A program made the position numbers and the translations under genes. A stretch of DNA of 64,000 nt, taken from assembly GCA_030549775.1 (NCBI GenBank), contig CM060177.1, positions 31,090,014 to 31,154,013 on the forward strand. The letters are read 5' to 3'. Positions 47,201-59,370 of the stretch are shown piece by piece. The stretch's first letter is position 1; each line of letters starts with the position of its first letter. The notes under the pieces are model-generated. The model did not search any database and had not been told where the DNA came from. It was given only the letters and a program-made list of their open reading frames with translations. Source of the DNA: Tamarix chinensis. Lineage: Eukaryota; Streptophyta; Magnoliopsida; Caryophyllales; Tamaricaceae.

Positions 47201-50200
47201 ATCCATTAAATTAAACATAAAGTTGCATATAATAGATAGTAATGATGATAAACATAATGTTAATGATAATTTAAGAAATGTACTTACACAATAGTATTGT
47301 TATTAAATGTATAATACTAAATATTATACATTTAAATCAATATGATAAGTTATATATTATTATTCCCTAAAAAGATGTGCTCCCTCTATAACAAAAAGGA
47401 AGTTATTCAATCAATCTACACATTTTTAAGGAACTAATAAATGTAGTTTTACAATTACACTTCACCCTTCATAAAGAAATAACAAAGCATTTAATGCATA
47501 GATAATAAGAGAACAAGTAAGGGTAAAAGTGAAATGAGGTTTTGACTTTTCTAAAACGTTTTTTTTTTATGCAAAAGTTTGATGATAGAAGGGCTTCCTT
47601 TTTGATATAAATGAAGTAATATTTAATTGCTCATTAGTATTTACTTGATATCAAATATTTATTAAATAGATTAATATCACAAAAAATGAACTATATTTAA
47701 TTAATAATTGCAAATAAATTAAAGATAATTAATTAATAACTATGCTCATATCTAATTGTTTAGAATACTTGTCAAAGAATTTGAAAGGTTGGTTAATATT
47801 TACGGTAATAAGAGGTATATAAAAATAATAGAAACAAGCACATTGAATTGAAGTTTAGATTTTGATTACTACCTAATTTGGGTTAGAAGGAGTAAGTGCA
47901 ATTGGTAATAAAAATAGGGGGATCCATTTTATACGTAGGGAGGATAATTTGTTCAGTTATCATTAATGAAAATTAAGTGCATAGTCATAATTTTTTTTTG
48001 ATTGCTATATTAAAAAAAAAAGAAAAAAAAAAGAGTACAGTATAGCAAGAGTATATGTCAATCTATATTATTCCTCAGCTATTTAATGAGTTATAATATT
48101 ACTGATTGAATAGCTTCTAGTTAAATTGTAATTATTATTTGTGATTAGTATGTAAAGAATATAACTTATTTGCTACAGATGATTTAACTATAGTGATATG
48201 GGTGAAAGAATAAATGGAGACTCGGATATTGACAATGTTGTTTAGGCAGAAAATCTATCAACTACTATGATTGTATTATTATATATTACATAGATTGTTT
48301 CCTTGGGTACTTGCAGAGGCTATATCATGTCTGCAGCAAGCGGTGAATCTTTTTTCTGATATTGGTAGATTTAGCATGGCTGCAAGATATTGCAAGGTAA
48401 ATCATTAAATTGTGGGCCAAATTTCATTTTATGATCATTTATGTTTGTTCTCCTGAATTCACTTTTGTATATCCAAGTAATATTCTTATTGACCCTGCTT
48501 CTGGTCCACCTAATGAATGTATATACTACAGAAACTAGGAACTGATTCATATATCTATTCTAATATGTTTAGGATATTGCTGAGTTGTATGAGCAGGAGC
48601 ATAATTTTCACCAATCAATTCAGTATTTTGAGCGTGCTGCTGATTTTTTTCAAGGTGAAGAAGCCACAACCTCTGCAAACCAATGCAGGCAGAAAGTTGC
48701 ACAATATTCTGCCCAACTACAACAGTAAGAACTTTATGTATCATGAAACTTTACGTTAGTAAAAAGCTGTTTCTTTATAATAATGACAGTGGAACTTTTG
48801 CTGTTGTTTCTATCTAATGTCTTTTATCATCCTCTCATTTTCAATTACATCCAAATTTGCTTGTCTGATTTTTCTAAATTTAAGATGCATGTAAAATCAT
48901 GATAGCTAATGCATATGCACTTTTTGATAAATGGTTCATTCCACAAACCCTGTGCTGCTCCAGAGTACCGATCCTGGAAGTGTTTGATTTATTTTCTTTC
49001 ACAGATGGGGTGGGAATGTGGGATGAAGTGATCTAGATCATCAGTACCTAGAGACTTATGCTGATAAGAATCCTGAGAGTTTCTTCTGGCTGTTAAGAAA
49101 TCTCTTATGCAATACCTTTCCCTACTAGGCTAAGAACCCAGTCCTTCCTTCCCCATATTGGATGTGTGGTGGTGCCCATTAAGCCATCAGTTATGTGAAA
49201 GCTGAGTCCGCACTTAATGGGGGAGAAATAATGGAAAACATGCTTCACAGTGGAAGGCTAACCTTTTTGCTCTTTGTTTCAGATACCCCAAGGCAATTGA
49301 GATATTTGAAGACATAGCACAACAGTCTCTGAACAACAATTTGTTGAAGTATGGAGTCAAAGGCCATCTTCTTAATGCTGGTATTTGCCAGCTTTGCAAA
49401 GGGGACGCTGTAGCAATAACTATTGCACTGGAAAAATATGAGGTTTGGAATATTTTCACTGTCCAAGTAGAACAAATTAATTGATCTTGGCAATGCCATC
49501 CTCATAAAAACTCTTTGCATGTTCATGCAGGACCTGGATCCCACCTTCTCTAGAACTCGGGAGTACAAACTTCTAGCTGTGAGTGTCAGCCTTTCGTTCT
49601 GAACCAGTTTATGTGGCTACAACTTTTGTGCACTTCATTTTTATTTGTGTTTGCTCTTACATATGCGGTCAATACAAAGCTCTTGAGTGGTGGAAAGTAG
49701 CATATGCACCTAAGCAATCAGTCAGTACCTCCGACAATGCATGAAAACTATTAGATATGATGTTATAATCGGTATCTAGATTGATTTGGGAATTTTAATG
49801 CTTCTGCCCAGGAGAAAAGTCATTAAACTTTTTAAGTTGTCCTTGATGACAGACAGCACTGCTTTATAATGCGGCTCCTTACATGGCAGGATGTGGCAGC
49901 TGCAGTTGAGGAGGAGGATGTGGAAAAGTTTACTTACATTCTGAAGGAATATGATAGCTTGAGCCCACTGGTAAGTCTTGTATTCCACCCTCCGTACCCC
50001 TTGGTAATTTGATTAATTCTGGAGCAAGTTGAGGCCATGAGGTGTTAAGTATGGAAGTATGACTATTGTGCACATGGTGTCTGAGCTTCATTTTCACCTT
50101 TGCAAAGCTCTTCTGTCGTACCAAGATGTTCTTTTGGTTGTCACACCATCATCAAGGCCTGCCAGTTGCAGGTAGACAGTGGTTTAGGCTTAAGAGTCCT

Positions 50201-50467
50201 TGTGTTTGTTGAGTTACCAGTCCCTTTTGAGCCTCAGTATCAAACGATCCCTCCCCATGCTATGTACATGTCAAATGATTATGATATTTTTTCTTTCTTT
50301 CGTTTTGGTTGGGTTGGCAAGTTTGGTTCAATTTATTGTTGACATGGTGTCTCATTTAGTATGCTGCCAACGACTGTTATATGCAGGATTCATGGAAAAC
50401 TACACTGCTTCTGCGAGTTAAGGAAGCTCTAAAAGCTAAAGAGATGGAAGAGGACGATCTTACTTAA
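42720..50467 (+). CDS. ASNAP: Alpha-soluble NSF attachment protein (alpha-SNAP), nine exons, with a one-base break at exon 3
   Basis: Alpha-SNAP binds SNARE complexes and recruits and stimulates the ATPase NSF (Sec18), which disassembles SNAREs after vesicle fusion, on the cytosolic face of membranes. Exons: 42720-42864, 43492-43541, 43621-43692, 48317-48396, 48573-48724, 49283-49442, 49531-49578, 49890-49970 and 50387-50467. Each flanking intron begins GT and ends AG. Recognisable segments are [20 protein letters not shown] near residue 17, SMAARYCK (109-116), [13 protein letters not shown] (about 147-159), [19 protein letters not shown] (about 180-198), DLDPTF and the C-terminal EEDDLT, all typical of plant alpha-SNAPs. 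The helices form TPR-like repeats. Summed exons give 869 nt, one short of the 870 (289 codons plus stop) usual for the family. The missing base is at the exon 2/3 join. All other exons are open and in phase, so an assembly error, recent mutation or unusual splice must be distinguished. Confidence 0.92.
43621..43692 (+). other. Exon 3 of alpha-SNAP, start one base out of phase
   Basis: Exon 2 ends in phase 0 (AAG at 43539-43541, then GTACAT). The only reasonable acceptor is TTTGGTAG, ending at 43620, after which exon 3 reads TGGATAGTACACATG. Family similarity (D-S-T-H-E-A-A) needs GAT as a codon, so one base is missing before TG. With canonical splicing the frame shifts. Translation then stops at TGA 48344-48346 in exon 4, giving about 98 residues. 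Reading into intron 2 hits TAG within 11 codons. Confidence 0.85.
44160..45800. repeat. AT-rich low-complexity block (ATT/AAT/ATTA repeats)
   Basis: Dense mixture of TTATTA, AATAAT and ATAATT words, including (ATT)n at 44207-44230 and 45241-45270. Open frames rich in I, N and Y here are artefacts. Confidence 0.85.
46666..46875. mobile_element. hAT-like MITE candidate in intron 3
   Basis: Begins CAGGGGTGTTTGGTC and ends GAACTAAACGGCC. The inner parts of the ends are inverted relatives (GTTTGGT against ACTAAAC), as in many plant hAT-type MITEs of about 200 bp. An 8-bp duplication is not clear. Confidence 0.45.
47380..47621. mobile_element. Mariner/Stowaway-like MITE in intron 3
   Basis: Left end CTCCCTCTATAACAAAAAGG, right end CCTTTTTGATATAAATGAAG. 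The two ends are inverted copies of each other around AAAAAGGAAG. Length of about 240 bp and internal words such as GCATTTAATGCATA and GTAAGGGTAAAAGTG are typical of plant Tc1/mariner-type MITEs. Confidence 0.65.
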
Positions 50468-50695
50468 CTTCGATGCATTGGTGACAAAAGTGTCAGTGTC
50501 GATGTTCTATGTACCTAGTGATTGTATTGGTATTAAATTGATTGATGCATTCGTGACAAATGCGGCACGTTGTCGACGTTGTATCTAGTGAGTGCGCATT
50601 GTGATTACGCAGGTACCGGGATATGGATGGATTTGTGATGTGTTACAAATTTGTAAAATTTTGATGTAGCGTTTTTATTCCCCCCCCCCCCCAAA
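50468..50695 (+). other. 3' UTR and immediate downstream of alpha-SNAP
   Basis: It holds an imperfect tandem duplication with a period of 72 bp: GATGCATTGGTGACAAA at 50472 and GATGCATTCGTGACAAA at 50544, each followed by a related GTCGATGTT/GTCGACGTT and TAGTGA. A run of 13 C ends at 50692. No clear AATAAA signal is present before it. Confidence 0.6.
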
Positions 50696-52479
50696 AAAAT
50701 AAAAAAAAGGGAATCACGAAAAGAACTTCGTTCAATGTTGTAAAAATGTTTTTATTCTACACGTGTTGTGAGTTGGGGACTTCGTTTTGTTTTTGTTCCG
50801 GTTTCCATGGTGAATGCCAATATTTACAACCTGTATATCATATATGGGCAGTTTAATTTGTTACTTATGATGTGTTCTGTTCGTCTATTTTTTTACTATG
50901 TGAAAAAAATTAATTAAAAAAATTAATATGTTCTTGATTATTATTAGTCGTAGTATTAGTATTATTCAATATATCGTTTTATTTAAAAAAAATTTTCCTA
51001 AAATGATCTATTTGATAGCTCATTTGGTTTTCATTGGTACTCCTACTTTGTTAAATAGACAACATTAAAAATAGCAGTCCTAAAAAAAGTTGTAGTAGTT
51101 GAATTCCTAGTCTAATGGTTGACGCTTTGATTGTTGATTGTAGGTACTCACTAATGATCCTAGATTTAAGTTTCCCATAACCTGTGTTATATTTATAGAG
51201 ATTATAACTGCCTATACAATAGATCATACTCATATTTGGCTTCCTAAAAATAAAAATAAAAAATAAAAATACAGAACTTTTCCTAATTTGTACTTTTTTA
51301 ATATATAGTACGTTAACAAGTGATGTATAGATGTATTAAAAATACAGTTATACTTAATATTTAAAGAAAGCATACATAACAATTTGAAATTATATATATA
51401 GATATATAGATAAAGTATCAACATAAACTTTTTTAAGTATTTCTTTAAGACAATCGTTGTTGAACTACTTTTATCAATATTTTCAAACCATTATGGTTTA
51501 TAACTTTAGAAATTATGATATATAATAATCATGATTAAATATCGGATTTAAAAAAAAAAGTCCATCACTATTAAGGGATTAATCTTTATGTTACAATCAA
51601 CTGAAATTATTTTCGGTCGAATTTCAAAGCTAATATTAAACAGAAAACATTAGTGACATTTGTTTTCTCTTTTTTATGTCATCATTAGTGACATTCTTAG
51701 CATCAATAATTTATAACATTACTTTCACCAAAAATATTTGCTTCCAAAACAAGAGTACCAAATCTTATAATAACCATTCATATACCATAGTATAGCCCAA
51801 GCAAATGATCTATATCCCATAATAACATAACCGATGTACCGACATTTAAATTTAGTACATGGCTCAGCACATCAAAACATTTAATTCTATTTAAGAATTT
51901 TTGAGTGTGTAGGCCTTACAATAAATAATTATTTGAATATGATCTACACGTCTTATATGAAATTAAGCATGTCTTTTTTTTAGTCAATTAACAACAGGTA
52001 ATTATTGATAGACATTAGTATCTAGAATTAATGCTAATATAAATCTTCCTTAGAAATAATAATCATCAATGACATTATTGGGTTGAGAATAAAATGAGTT
52101 TAACATATTAATATATTTTATCTTTATAATATTACTATTATTATTTTAGATATATAAAGTGTTTTATATTTTATAAATATATTAACCCTAAGATGTTGTC
52201 CGTATGAAATTAGATATAAATTTTGGCTACAAAATTTTATTAATGGTTTAATATTGGTGAGTTATCCCAATCATCTTGTTTCCTATTTTTTTTATGGTAA
52301 AAATAGCATTAGGGTGTGCATGTGTATATATAATGACAAAGATATAATGTGCGTGACACATGTATAAAGAAAAGGAGGGAGAAATTGGTGTGGTGTTTTT
52401 ATTTTGAAAGTGGTTAATGGGCATAGTAGTAGAGTTTGTTATTATGTGTTCGAAGTGAGAGATTATTAGAGATCATCAA
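50696..52479. other. AT-rich intergenic sequence, nothing recognised
   Basis: Low-GC sequence with short A and T runs and a TATAGATA stretch near 51393. Short open frames have no family resemblance. No transposon termini or RNA genes were found. Confidence 0.6.
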
Positions 52480-52976
52480 AAGGCATATTTTTTTTACCAT
52501 TGAAATGTTTGATAGAAGGTACAAAGTATTGCAAGATACAAACCCATTTTACATGCCTAGGACTGAATTTCTTTTGTTCATGCAAATATTTCAAAATTTT
52601 ATGATCAAAATGTAAACAAAATATCTTACATCTCAAGTAATGACTCTTTGTTTCTATGCTTCTTATTATGGCATTGATTTATTTATCATATGTGGAGTAA
52701 TTAAATTCATCCCCATTTAATTTTCACTAAAGAATGCAATGTTCTTATTTGTGAGAGTAAAACTCCTACCCCAAACCCATTAGCATTACATGTAACTTAA
52801 AAAAAAATTATCAACCTTAGGTAAGGATAGTATTGGTGTATTGAATAACTTAGCTTTGAGTAGTTTAAAGGCTTTTGTAGCTTCATCTCCCCATTTAAAC
52901 TATCGTTTGTTCATGAAATGGGGGATTAGTGTACCAATAGTTAAGAATTCCTTAATGAACCTCCTATAGAAACTTG

Positions 52977-53700
52977 TTAATCTATGAAAACTTCACAACT
53001 CATTAATGTCTTTAGAGATTGGCCATTATTGAATAGCTTAGATTTTTTGGGATCTAATTTTATGCCTTCTCCTTGTACAATGTAACCAAGGAAAATAATG
53101 CTTTGAGGCATAAAATCACATTTTTCATGTTTTTCATAGTGTTGAGTTTTTCTTAGTTTATTAAATAATTTCCTCAAATGTATAAGATGATCATGTTCAT
53201 TTTTTCTACACACAAGTATGTCATCTAAGTATACCAAAATAAATTTTCCAAGAAAAGGAAAAATAATTTCATTCATAAGCCTCACTAATGAACAATTCAA
53301 ATTAAATAAACCAAAAGGCATCACCTTCCATCCATAAAGATCATATTTAGTCTTAAAAACAGCTTCACATTCATCACCTTCTCTTATTCTCATTTGGCAG
53401 TATCCACTTCTTAAATCATTATTAGAAAACACTTTTGAACCACATAATTCATAAATTATGTTATCTAATCTAGGAATAGAAAATCTATATTTGATGGTAA
53501 TAGTGTTCGTAATGCTAGAATCAATGTACATATGTCACGTGCCATCTTTTTTAAGGACAAGTAAAGCCGGTACACAATATGGGATCATACTTTCTCTCAC
53601 ATTAACCTTATCCAAAAGCTCTTGAATTTATTTTTGTAGCTCCTTATAGTTACATCTATATGTTGGTTTATTAGGTAGAAACACACCAAAAATCAAATCA
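52977..53700 (-). pseudogene. Ty3/gypsy reverse transcriptase remnant
   Basis: Recognisable RT blocks in order: LPNKPTYRCNYKEL, VPALLVLKKDGT, YRFSIPRLDNI, DLRSGYCQMRI, VMPFGLFNLNCS, the catalytic YLDDI and FLGYIVQGEGI. The catalytic aspartates of YxDD are kept. The longest open stretch is 184 residues (53531 to 52977). A TGA replaces the conserved tryptophan of KKDGTW just upstream, and a TAA interrupts the KELQK block. RNase H-like sequence continues to about 52490 with several stops (FFKLHV, KLNGDEFNYSTYDK, RHVKWV). Not functional as written. Confidence 0.9.
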
Positions 53701-53859
53701 ATATCATGTTATATGCCTTTTTGGGGGTTAATATAGGGGTAAGTCATTAGGAAGTACATCTTATATTCATTAAGTATCTTATGAACTTTAAGGTTATAAT
53801 ATATATTTTTTCTCATGATAGGATTCTTACCCAAATAAAGTATAAAAATTACCTTCTTC

Positions 53860-54066
53860 TTAAATGCATTCGATCATAGCTTTTTCATGCAAAAATAAAT
53901 TCTTCTTAGGCTTATTTATGCTAAGATCATCATATTTAGAAGGTTGCAATTTATGTTTTTTCTTATCCTTTATAACAATATATTCATTAGTAACACCATC
54001 ATGAGATATTGAAAAGGTCCTCCTAATAATGTACCATATGCATCCATAGGAAATATTATAAATCAC
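53860..54066 (-). pseudogene. Gypsy protease/linker remnant
   Basis: The frame contains RRTFSISHDGVTNEYIVI followed by KDKKKHKLQPSK. This corresponds to the segment after the aspartic protease in gypsy polyproteins, usually GRPWxxDxxxxHDGxxNxYxF. The GRPW motif itself is decayed to RRTF. Confidence 0.6.
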
Positions 54067-54734
54067 ATCATCATGATAGTTACTAATGTGAAATAAGAGT
54101 AGGATTTGCTTTGTTACCTTGACTCTTTTTTCTTAATTAGCCACTAAATAGAATGAGGCTTGGAATGATGTTTTATTCATAATAAAATCTCCTTGAACAT
54201 TATCTCATTTTCCACATTTATACAAGAGCCATTATCTATAATAATTCAACAAATCGTATATCCAAGTCTTCCCTTTGTCTTGAATATCTTTTCTCTTTAA
54301 GTGGACTTCCTATTAGGTTGTATTTGAAGAACTCTTTATAGCACATAAGCTTTATCCTCATCCTTATGTTCACTTGAAATTGAATCACAAAGCTTGTCCT
54401 CAAGATCTTTGTCACAAGGCTTACATGGTCTCAATTTCTCTTATGGAAAAAACTCTTTAATTTGGACATTCTCTAGAAAAGTATCCACATCCTTGACATT
54501 TGAAACATTATTTGTTGGAGACTTACATAATCTTGTTCTTGTATTTCTCTTCTCCAGTTGGACCTTGATTTTTTTTTCAAAACTTGAAGAACTTGATGCA
54601 TTCATGCCATATTTAGAATCTTAAGCATTTGAATAGTACTTTGTAGAAGAAGAAGTACTTATTTTGGCATGAGGCTTGGTGGACTTGATTTGGTTTTTAA
54701 ATCTCAAAGATAGCTTGATCAAATCATCAAAAGA

Positions 54735-54737
<3 letters not shown>

Positions 54738-54781
<44 letters not shown>
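54738..54781. repeat. (AT)n microsatellite
   Basis: About 22 AT units inserted in the gag-like part of the gypsy remnant. Confidence 0.95.
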
Positions 54782-54784
<3 letters not shown>

Positions 54785-55619
54785 TCTACCTTATCTTGAA
54801 TCATCATGTTAAGTTCTCCTAAATATCTAGCATGTGACACCCCCTCATTTTAGGACTTGAAATTTTCATTTTTTGAATTAATCTTAGAAGCCAAAATAAA
54901 TAAAAATGTAGGGTATTTCCACCACACTTGGTACAAATCTAGTTTCCTCTACTATTCTCATACTAAGTGATAAGACTAAAACCATTACTCCACTTAATAT
55001 AATAACACAATTAAGAGAAATAAAATAGAGGGAATGATAGATTGATATTGCTTTGAAAAAAAAACATCATCGGTGGTTATAAAACTCTAACGAGTGAAGG
55101 TACAAAAGGACATAAGAGTCCAAAGAAAACTGAAGTTAAAGATACCAAAAAGGACACCAGATATTCCTACTCTCAACCCATGCTACTAACCTTCATTTGT
55201 ACTTGCAAACTAACCTTCAAAGATCATTGTTCATTAAATTAGCAGGGGGCTATGAGAAGGAACCCTTCGGTACAATGACACTGAATAACCCATTATACAT
55301 AACTAATATGAAACCCCGCATGGAACACATACAAGATATCACAACAACACATGGGATAAAACATAAAAAATACACATGTGATGATTGAAATACAACAGTC
55401 ATATCAAATAACATAATAGCACTAAGGCCACATACTACTCATGCTTATTCACCTAAATCATATTAATACTTACCAACCAAACATCCAATGGATGCTCTTT
55501 GAAATATGATTAGAAACAACATCAATCTAAAGCCGTAACAATAGCAATATATCCCATATCTCATTTTTAATGCTAATAAATTTCATAACATCACAGGTAA
55601 ACTCACAGACACAAGACTA

Positions 55620-55755
55620 ATAGAAATCTATATCATCACATGTGGGCTCAAAGGCTGCTACCCAACTACAAGTAGGCACAAAGGCTATTACCACACCACA
55701 TATAAACACAAAGGCTACTACTAAACTATAGGTAGTCATAAAGGATACTACCGAC
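55620..55755 (-). repeat. Minisatellite, about 35-bp units, copy H
   Basis: About four imperfect units containing CACAAAGGCTACTACC. On the minus strand they resemble the GGTAGTTGCCTTTG units at 14966-15275. Confidence 0.75.
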
Positions 55756-57909
55756 CAATCCAATAATCTAATAATAACCATTTTTATTTTTATTTACTTG
55801 AGGGGAGATCATATCGACCCAAAAATAATAAGGTACTCCGATCATACTGGCACAACAAGGCAACACGATGTCCTATTGACTATCAACTTAAGGACAATAA
55901 GGTACCTTAGTCGCATAGAACATGAAGGTAGCATAGTACCCTACCGATAAGGACACTTAATCTATAAGTATACATACCCTCTACAAATCTGTAAAGCTTA
56001 ATAAAGTAAGATGTAGGGCCAAGCTTGAGCACTAAGTCACACCAACAGAGATCTATAATCAATCATGGGTTAAACCACGTCTTTAGGGTAGAGACCCCTA
56101 AAGAGCCACTATTTCCAATCTTGAGGTCTTTCACTCTACACATTAGTATTATAATTAAGGTGATTACAAAATTGCATATTAATTACATAGATCTAATTAT
56201 CCATACTTAACCATTTTTACTCATTTTACATTTATTCAAGATGACCAATACATAATGTCAATACCAAGGTCAACATTAAAAATATACTAAGTCCATCCTA
56301 GGCTCGCTTATTTACATTGAAACGCATTAGGCCAAAAATGACCATAATGCCATTGAGGCCATAATTATCAAGCTATCATCCATTTTAAATAATAGTTCCA
56401 TTTTATTTATTAATTTGTCAGGAAAAAGATAAATTATCAAAATTAAATTAATTATCATGCAAATAAATTTTAGACACACCAAATAACCATTTTGCCCTTA
56501 TTCATCCAAATTCACAAATTACCAGGCTCGACAATAACTGATACATATTAAACATGCTTGTGGGGATAAATAACATAATACACTTATACTAACCTAATTG
56601 CCCCTAAGGCACACAACAATAATAATTATACTATAAATTTTTCTAAGCATGTCCAACATATCATTTTAGACGTACATGTCATACATATTCTTTTCCCAAC
56701 ATTGAAGTCATTTTAATCATAATTTCGTACACATAAACTTTTACATAAAATAACATGTTTCCTCTTACCAACTTTCATGCTCACAATAATAAGCACATAA
56801 TTATAATATAATGAATCATTCTTAACATAAATCATATACAAAAAGCCTAATATGTTATCATGCAATGCTTAATATTTTATTAAAGTATAAGAGTTACCTA
56901 TTTTCCAACTAAAGCACAATTTAGCGGTATTCTACTAAAATTATTAAGCTCCACTAATCAAAACTTTATATCTAAAAATAATATAACATTAACCGCATTA
57001 ATATTTAAAAAATAAATTAATAATAATAATAATTTTTATTAAAATATTTACTAACAAAAATTACCATAATACCCTTAATATTAAAAATGGGTAGAAAAAT
57101 TTATGAAAATTTTCCTCATGTTGCATGGGTAGCGTGAGTTGAATGCACGAAGAGGGGGTGTGTGTTGGGCTAAATGGCCCAGCAAAGGAGGAAGAGGAAG
57201 GATGGGGTTGAGGATGATTGAAGGTGGTGAGCACATGAGAAGGAAGGGAGGAAGGAAAAGGGGTTGGGTGGTGCTGGTGTAACACCCCAAATTTTACTAC
57301 TAAAAAATTTTATTTTTCGGCGGAAGCTTATAACCACAATATCATCTGTTACCACCGCAATTGATGCAAGTCTAGTTTACTATACCATCCTTACATCAAT
57401 TACAAGGCTAAAACCATTAAAAGTAGAACAAAGTAAATAGAAATGAGCGAAGCTTTATAAATGTAAATACAAGTTTGGAGATTAACTCCAAGGTACAATA
57501 ACCAAATACAACAATAAAAAGGGATTCCATAGATCAAAGAATTCAAAAGGTATACCGGTAAAAATATCATCTGAATAACATAACTCTTCACCCAAACACC
57601 TAGTATAGATAAAAATCACTCCTCCCCATATAATGCATCAAAAGTAGCAAAAGCATCCAACTGATCTTCAAAGACTTACACAAAAGAATCAGGGCCATCT
57701 ACTCATAAAAAGGATGGTCAGTATTTTGCATACTAAGTAAGGTAATAATACTATCAAGTTGAGTATAAAATTCAATATATACGTTCATAACATATGATAA
57801 TTACAAATACAAAACACATAAAGTCTTAAAAGGTAAATATTGATCTAGGCATCTTTATTAGATATAACCATTTTTATTTTTTTATTTACGTTGAGTTTAG
57901 GGATCCTAC

Positions 57910-58800
57910 TATTCTTAAACTGGTGGCACGGACTAAAGAACCTTTTAAGGATAACACACCTAAGCCACTATTATCATATAATGGAATGGATCCAGCACCT
58001 TCTAAGGCAGAACTCTGCTGAGCTATTATTATCATATAATAGAACGGATCTAGCACCTCTCAAGACAAAACGCTCCTCAGCCACTATTATCATCTTGTGA
58101 AATAGATCTGACACCTTAAGCTTGACTCACGTACTCTTCCACTTAAAGTCATTAATATCTTATCCATTAGGTTACTTATCTCAATCCATATTCTTACTCA
58201 TGATGACTACAGGGCCCTAATATTCTTAATATAGTGGAATGAATTAAAGACCTCTTAAGGACAACACACCAGAGTCACTATTATCATATGGTGAAATAGA
58301 TCTAACACCTCTTTGGGTAGAATGCTCCTGATCTACTATTCTTAGACTGATGGAATGGTTTGAAGAACCTCTCAAAGATAATACACTTGAGCCACTATTA
58401 TCATACGATGGAACAAACCCAACATATCTTAAGGCAGAACACTCTTGAGCCACTATTATCATTTGGTAAAACGAATCTAACACCTTGGTCCTAACTCACA
58501 TACTCATCCACTTGAAATCATTAATATCCCATCCATTAGGTTACTTATCTCAATCCATTTCTTAACCACAATGAGTATAGATCCCCATTGCTCTTAATCT
58601 AGTGGAATGAACTAAAACACCTCTTACAAACATCTAAACCACTATTATTATTCAATGAAATAGATCTAGCATCTCTTAAGGTAGAAAGTTTCTTAGCCAC
58701 TATTCTTAAACTGATGGAATGATCTAAACTACCTCTCTAGGACAACACACCTGAGCCACTATCATCATCCGGTGGAACGAATCCAAAAATACCTTGGCCC
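57910..58800 (-). repeat. Hairpin-type units, copy I
   Basis: About ten drifted units of the CCACTATTATCATNNNRTGGAA kind at roughly 50-110 bp spacing, partly arranged as a larger duplication (57900-58140 and 58210-58500 share order). Confidence 0.65.
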
Positions 58801-59370
58801 GACTCACATCATCTTTCATTGTGAATGATTCATGTCTTATTCATGTTTGATTCAAAGTTACGTAACACATTTAAAATAGGTAAGTACATCATGAATATCA
58901 TAAGGCTATTATCTAGAGTTGAGACTCCTATAGTTCTTTAAAAACCTAATTACACACTATTATCATAACTTTTCTTATGTTACTCATTTAATCACCAAAA
59001 TTGGTAAATATTCCTTAATTATTATTATTATTATTATCAACATACTCAAATTTCAAGGCCTAACTCTAAGGTCTTGCATATATGAGAATAACCCTATTCT
59101 AAAAGTTACTATTCCTAGGGCTTATAAACTCTAATTTCACAAAATTGTCCATAAATTTTCATATAGAGCTCAAACATTTATTAGATTCAATATAAATTCC
59201 CAAAATACAAATATTAATAATATATCTACATTTTGTGTTCTAACTCTATTGTTTTATACATGTGATAATAGCCTCTTCATTTTAGGGATATTTTTTCGGT
59301 AATTAATAATGAATTTCATTAATACCAAATAGCGTTTTATACATCAAAAATAGCAAAGAAGCAAAGTATC

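Larger units (their letters stand above)
43693..48316 (+). other. Intron 3 of alpha-SNAP, 4.6 kb, repeat-rich
   Basis: Far longer than the other introns (79-627 bp). It starts GTACGT and ends TACTTGCAG. It contains an AT-rich low-complexity block (44160-45800), a hAT-like MITE candidate and a mariner-like MITE candidate. Nothing in it looks coding. Confidence 0.88.
52480..54832 (-). mobile_element. Decayed Ty3/gypsy retrotransposon fragment
   Basis: On the minus strand the order is gag remnant (about 54830-54390), protease/linker remnant (54066-53860), reverse transcriptase (about 53700-52977) and RNase H (about 52970-52490). That is the Ty3/gypsy order. Several in-frame stops and frameshifts occur throughout. 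Integrase and both LTRs are not found: the left side is lost near 52480 and the right side is cut by copy H at 54833, in the middle of gag-like sequence. An (AT)n array sits in the gag part. Confidence 0.85.

Noticed and set aside
54833..57277. Copy H as the 5' LTR of the adjacent gypsy element
   Set aside because: Gag-like reading continues right up to the border with no PBS, so H looks inserted into gag and is not its LTR.
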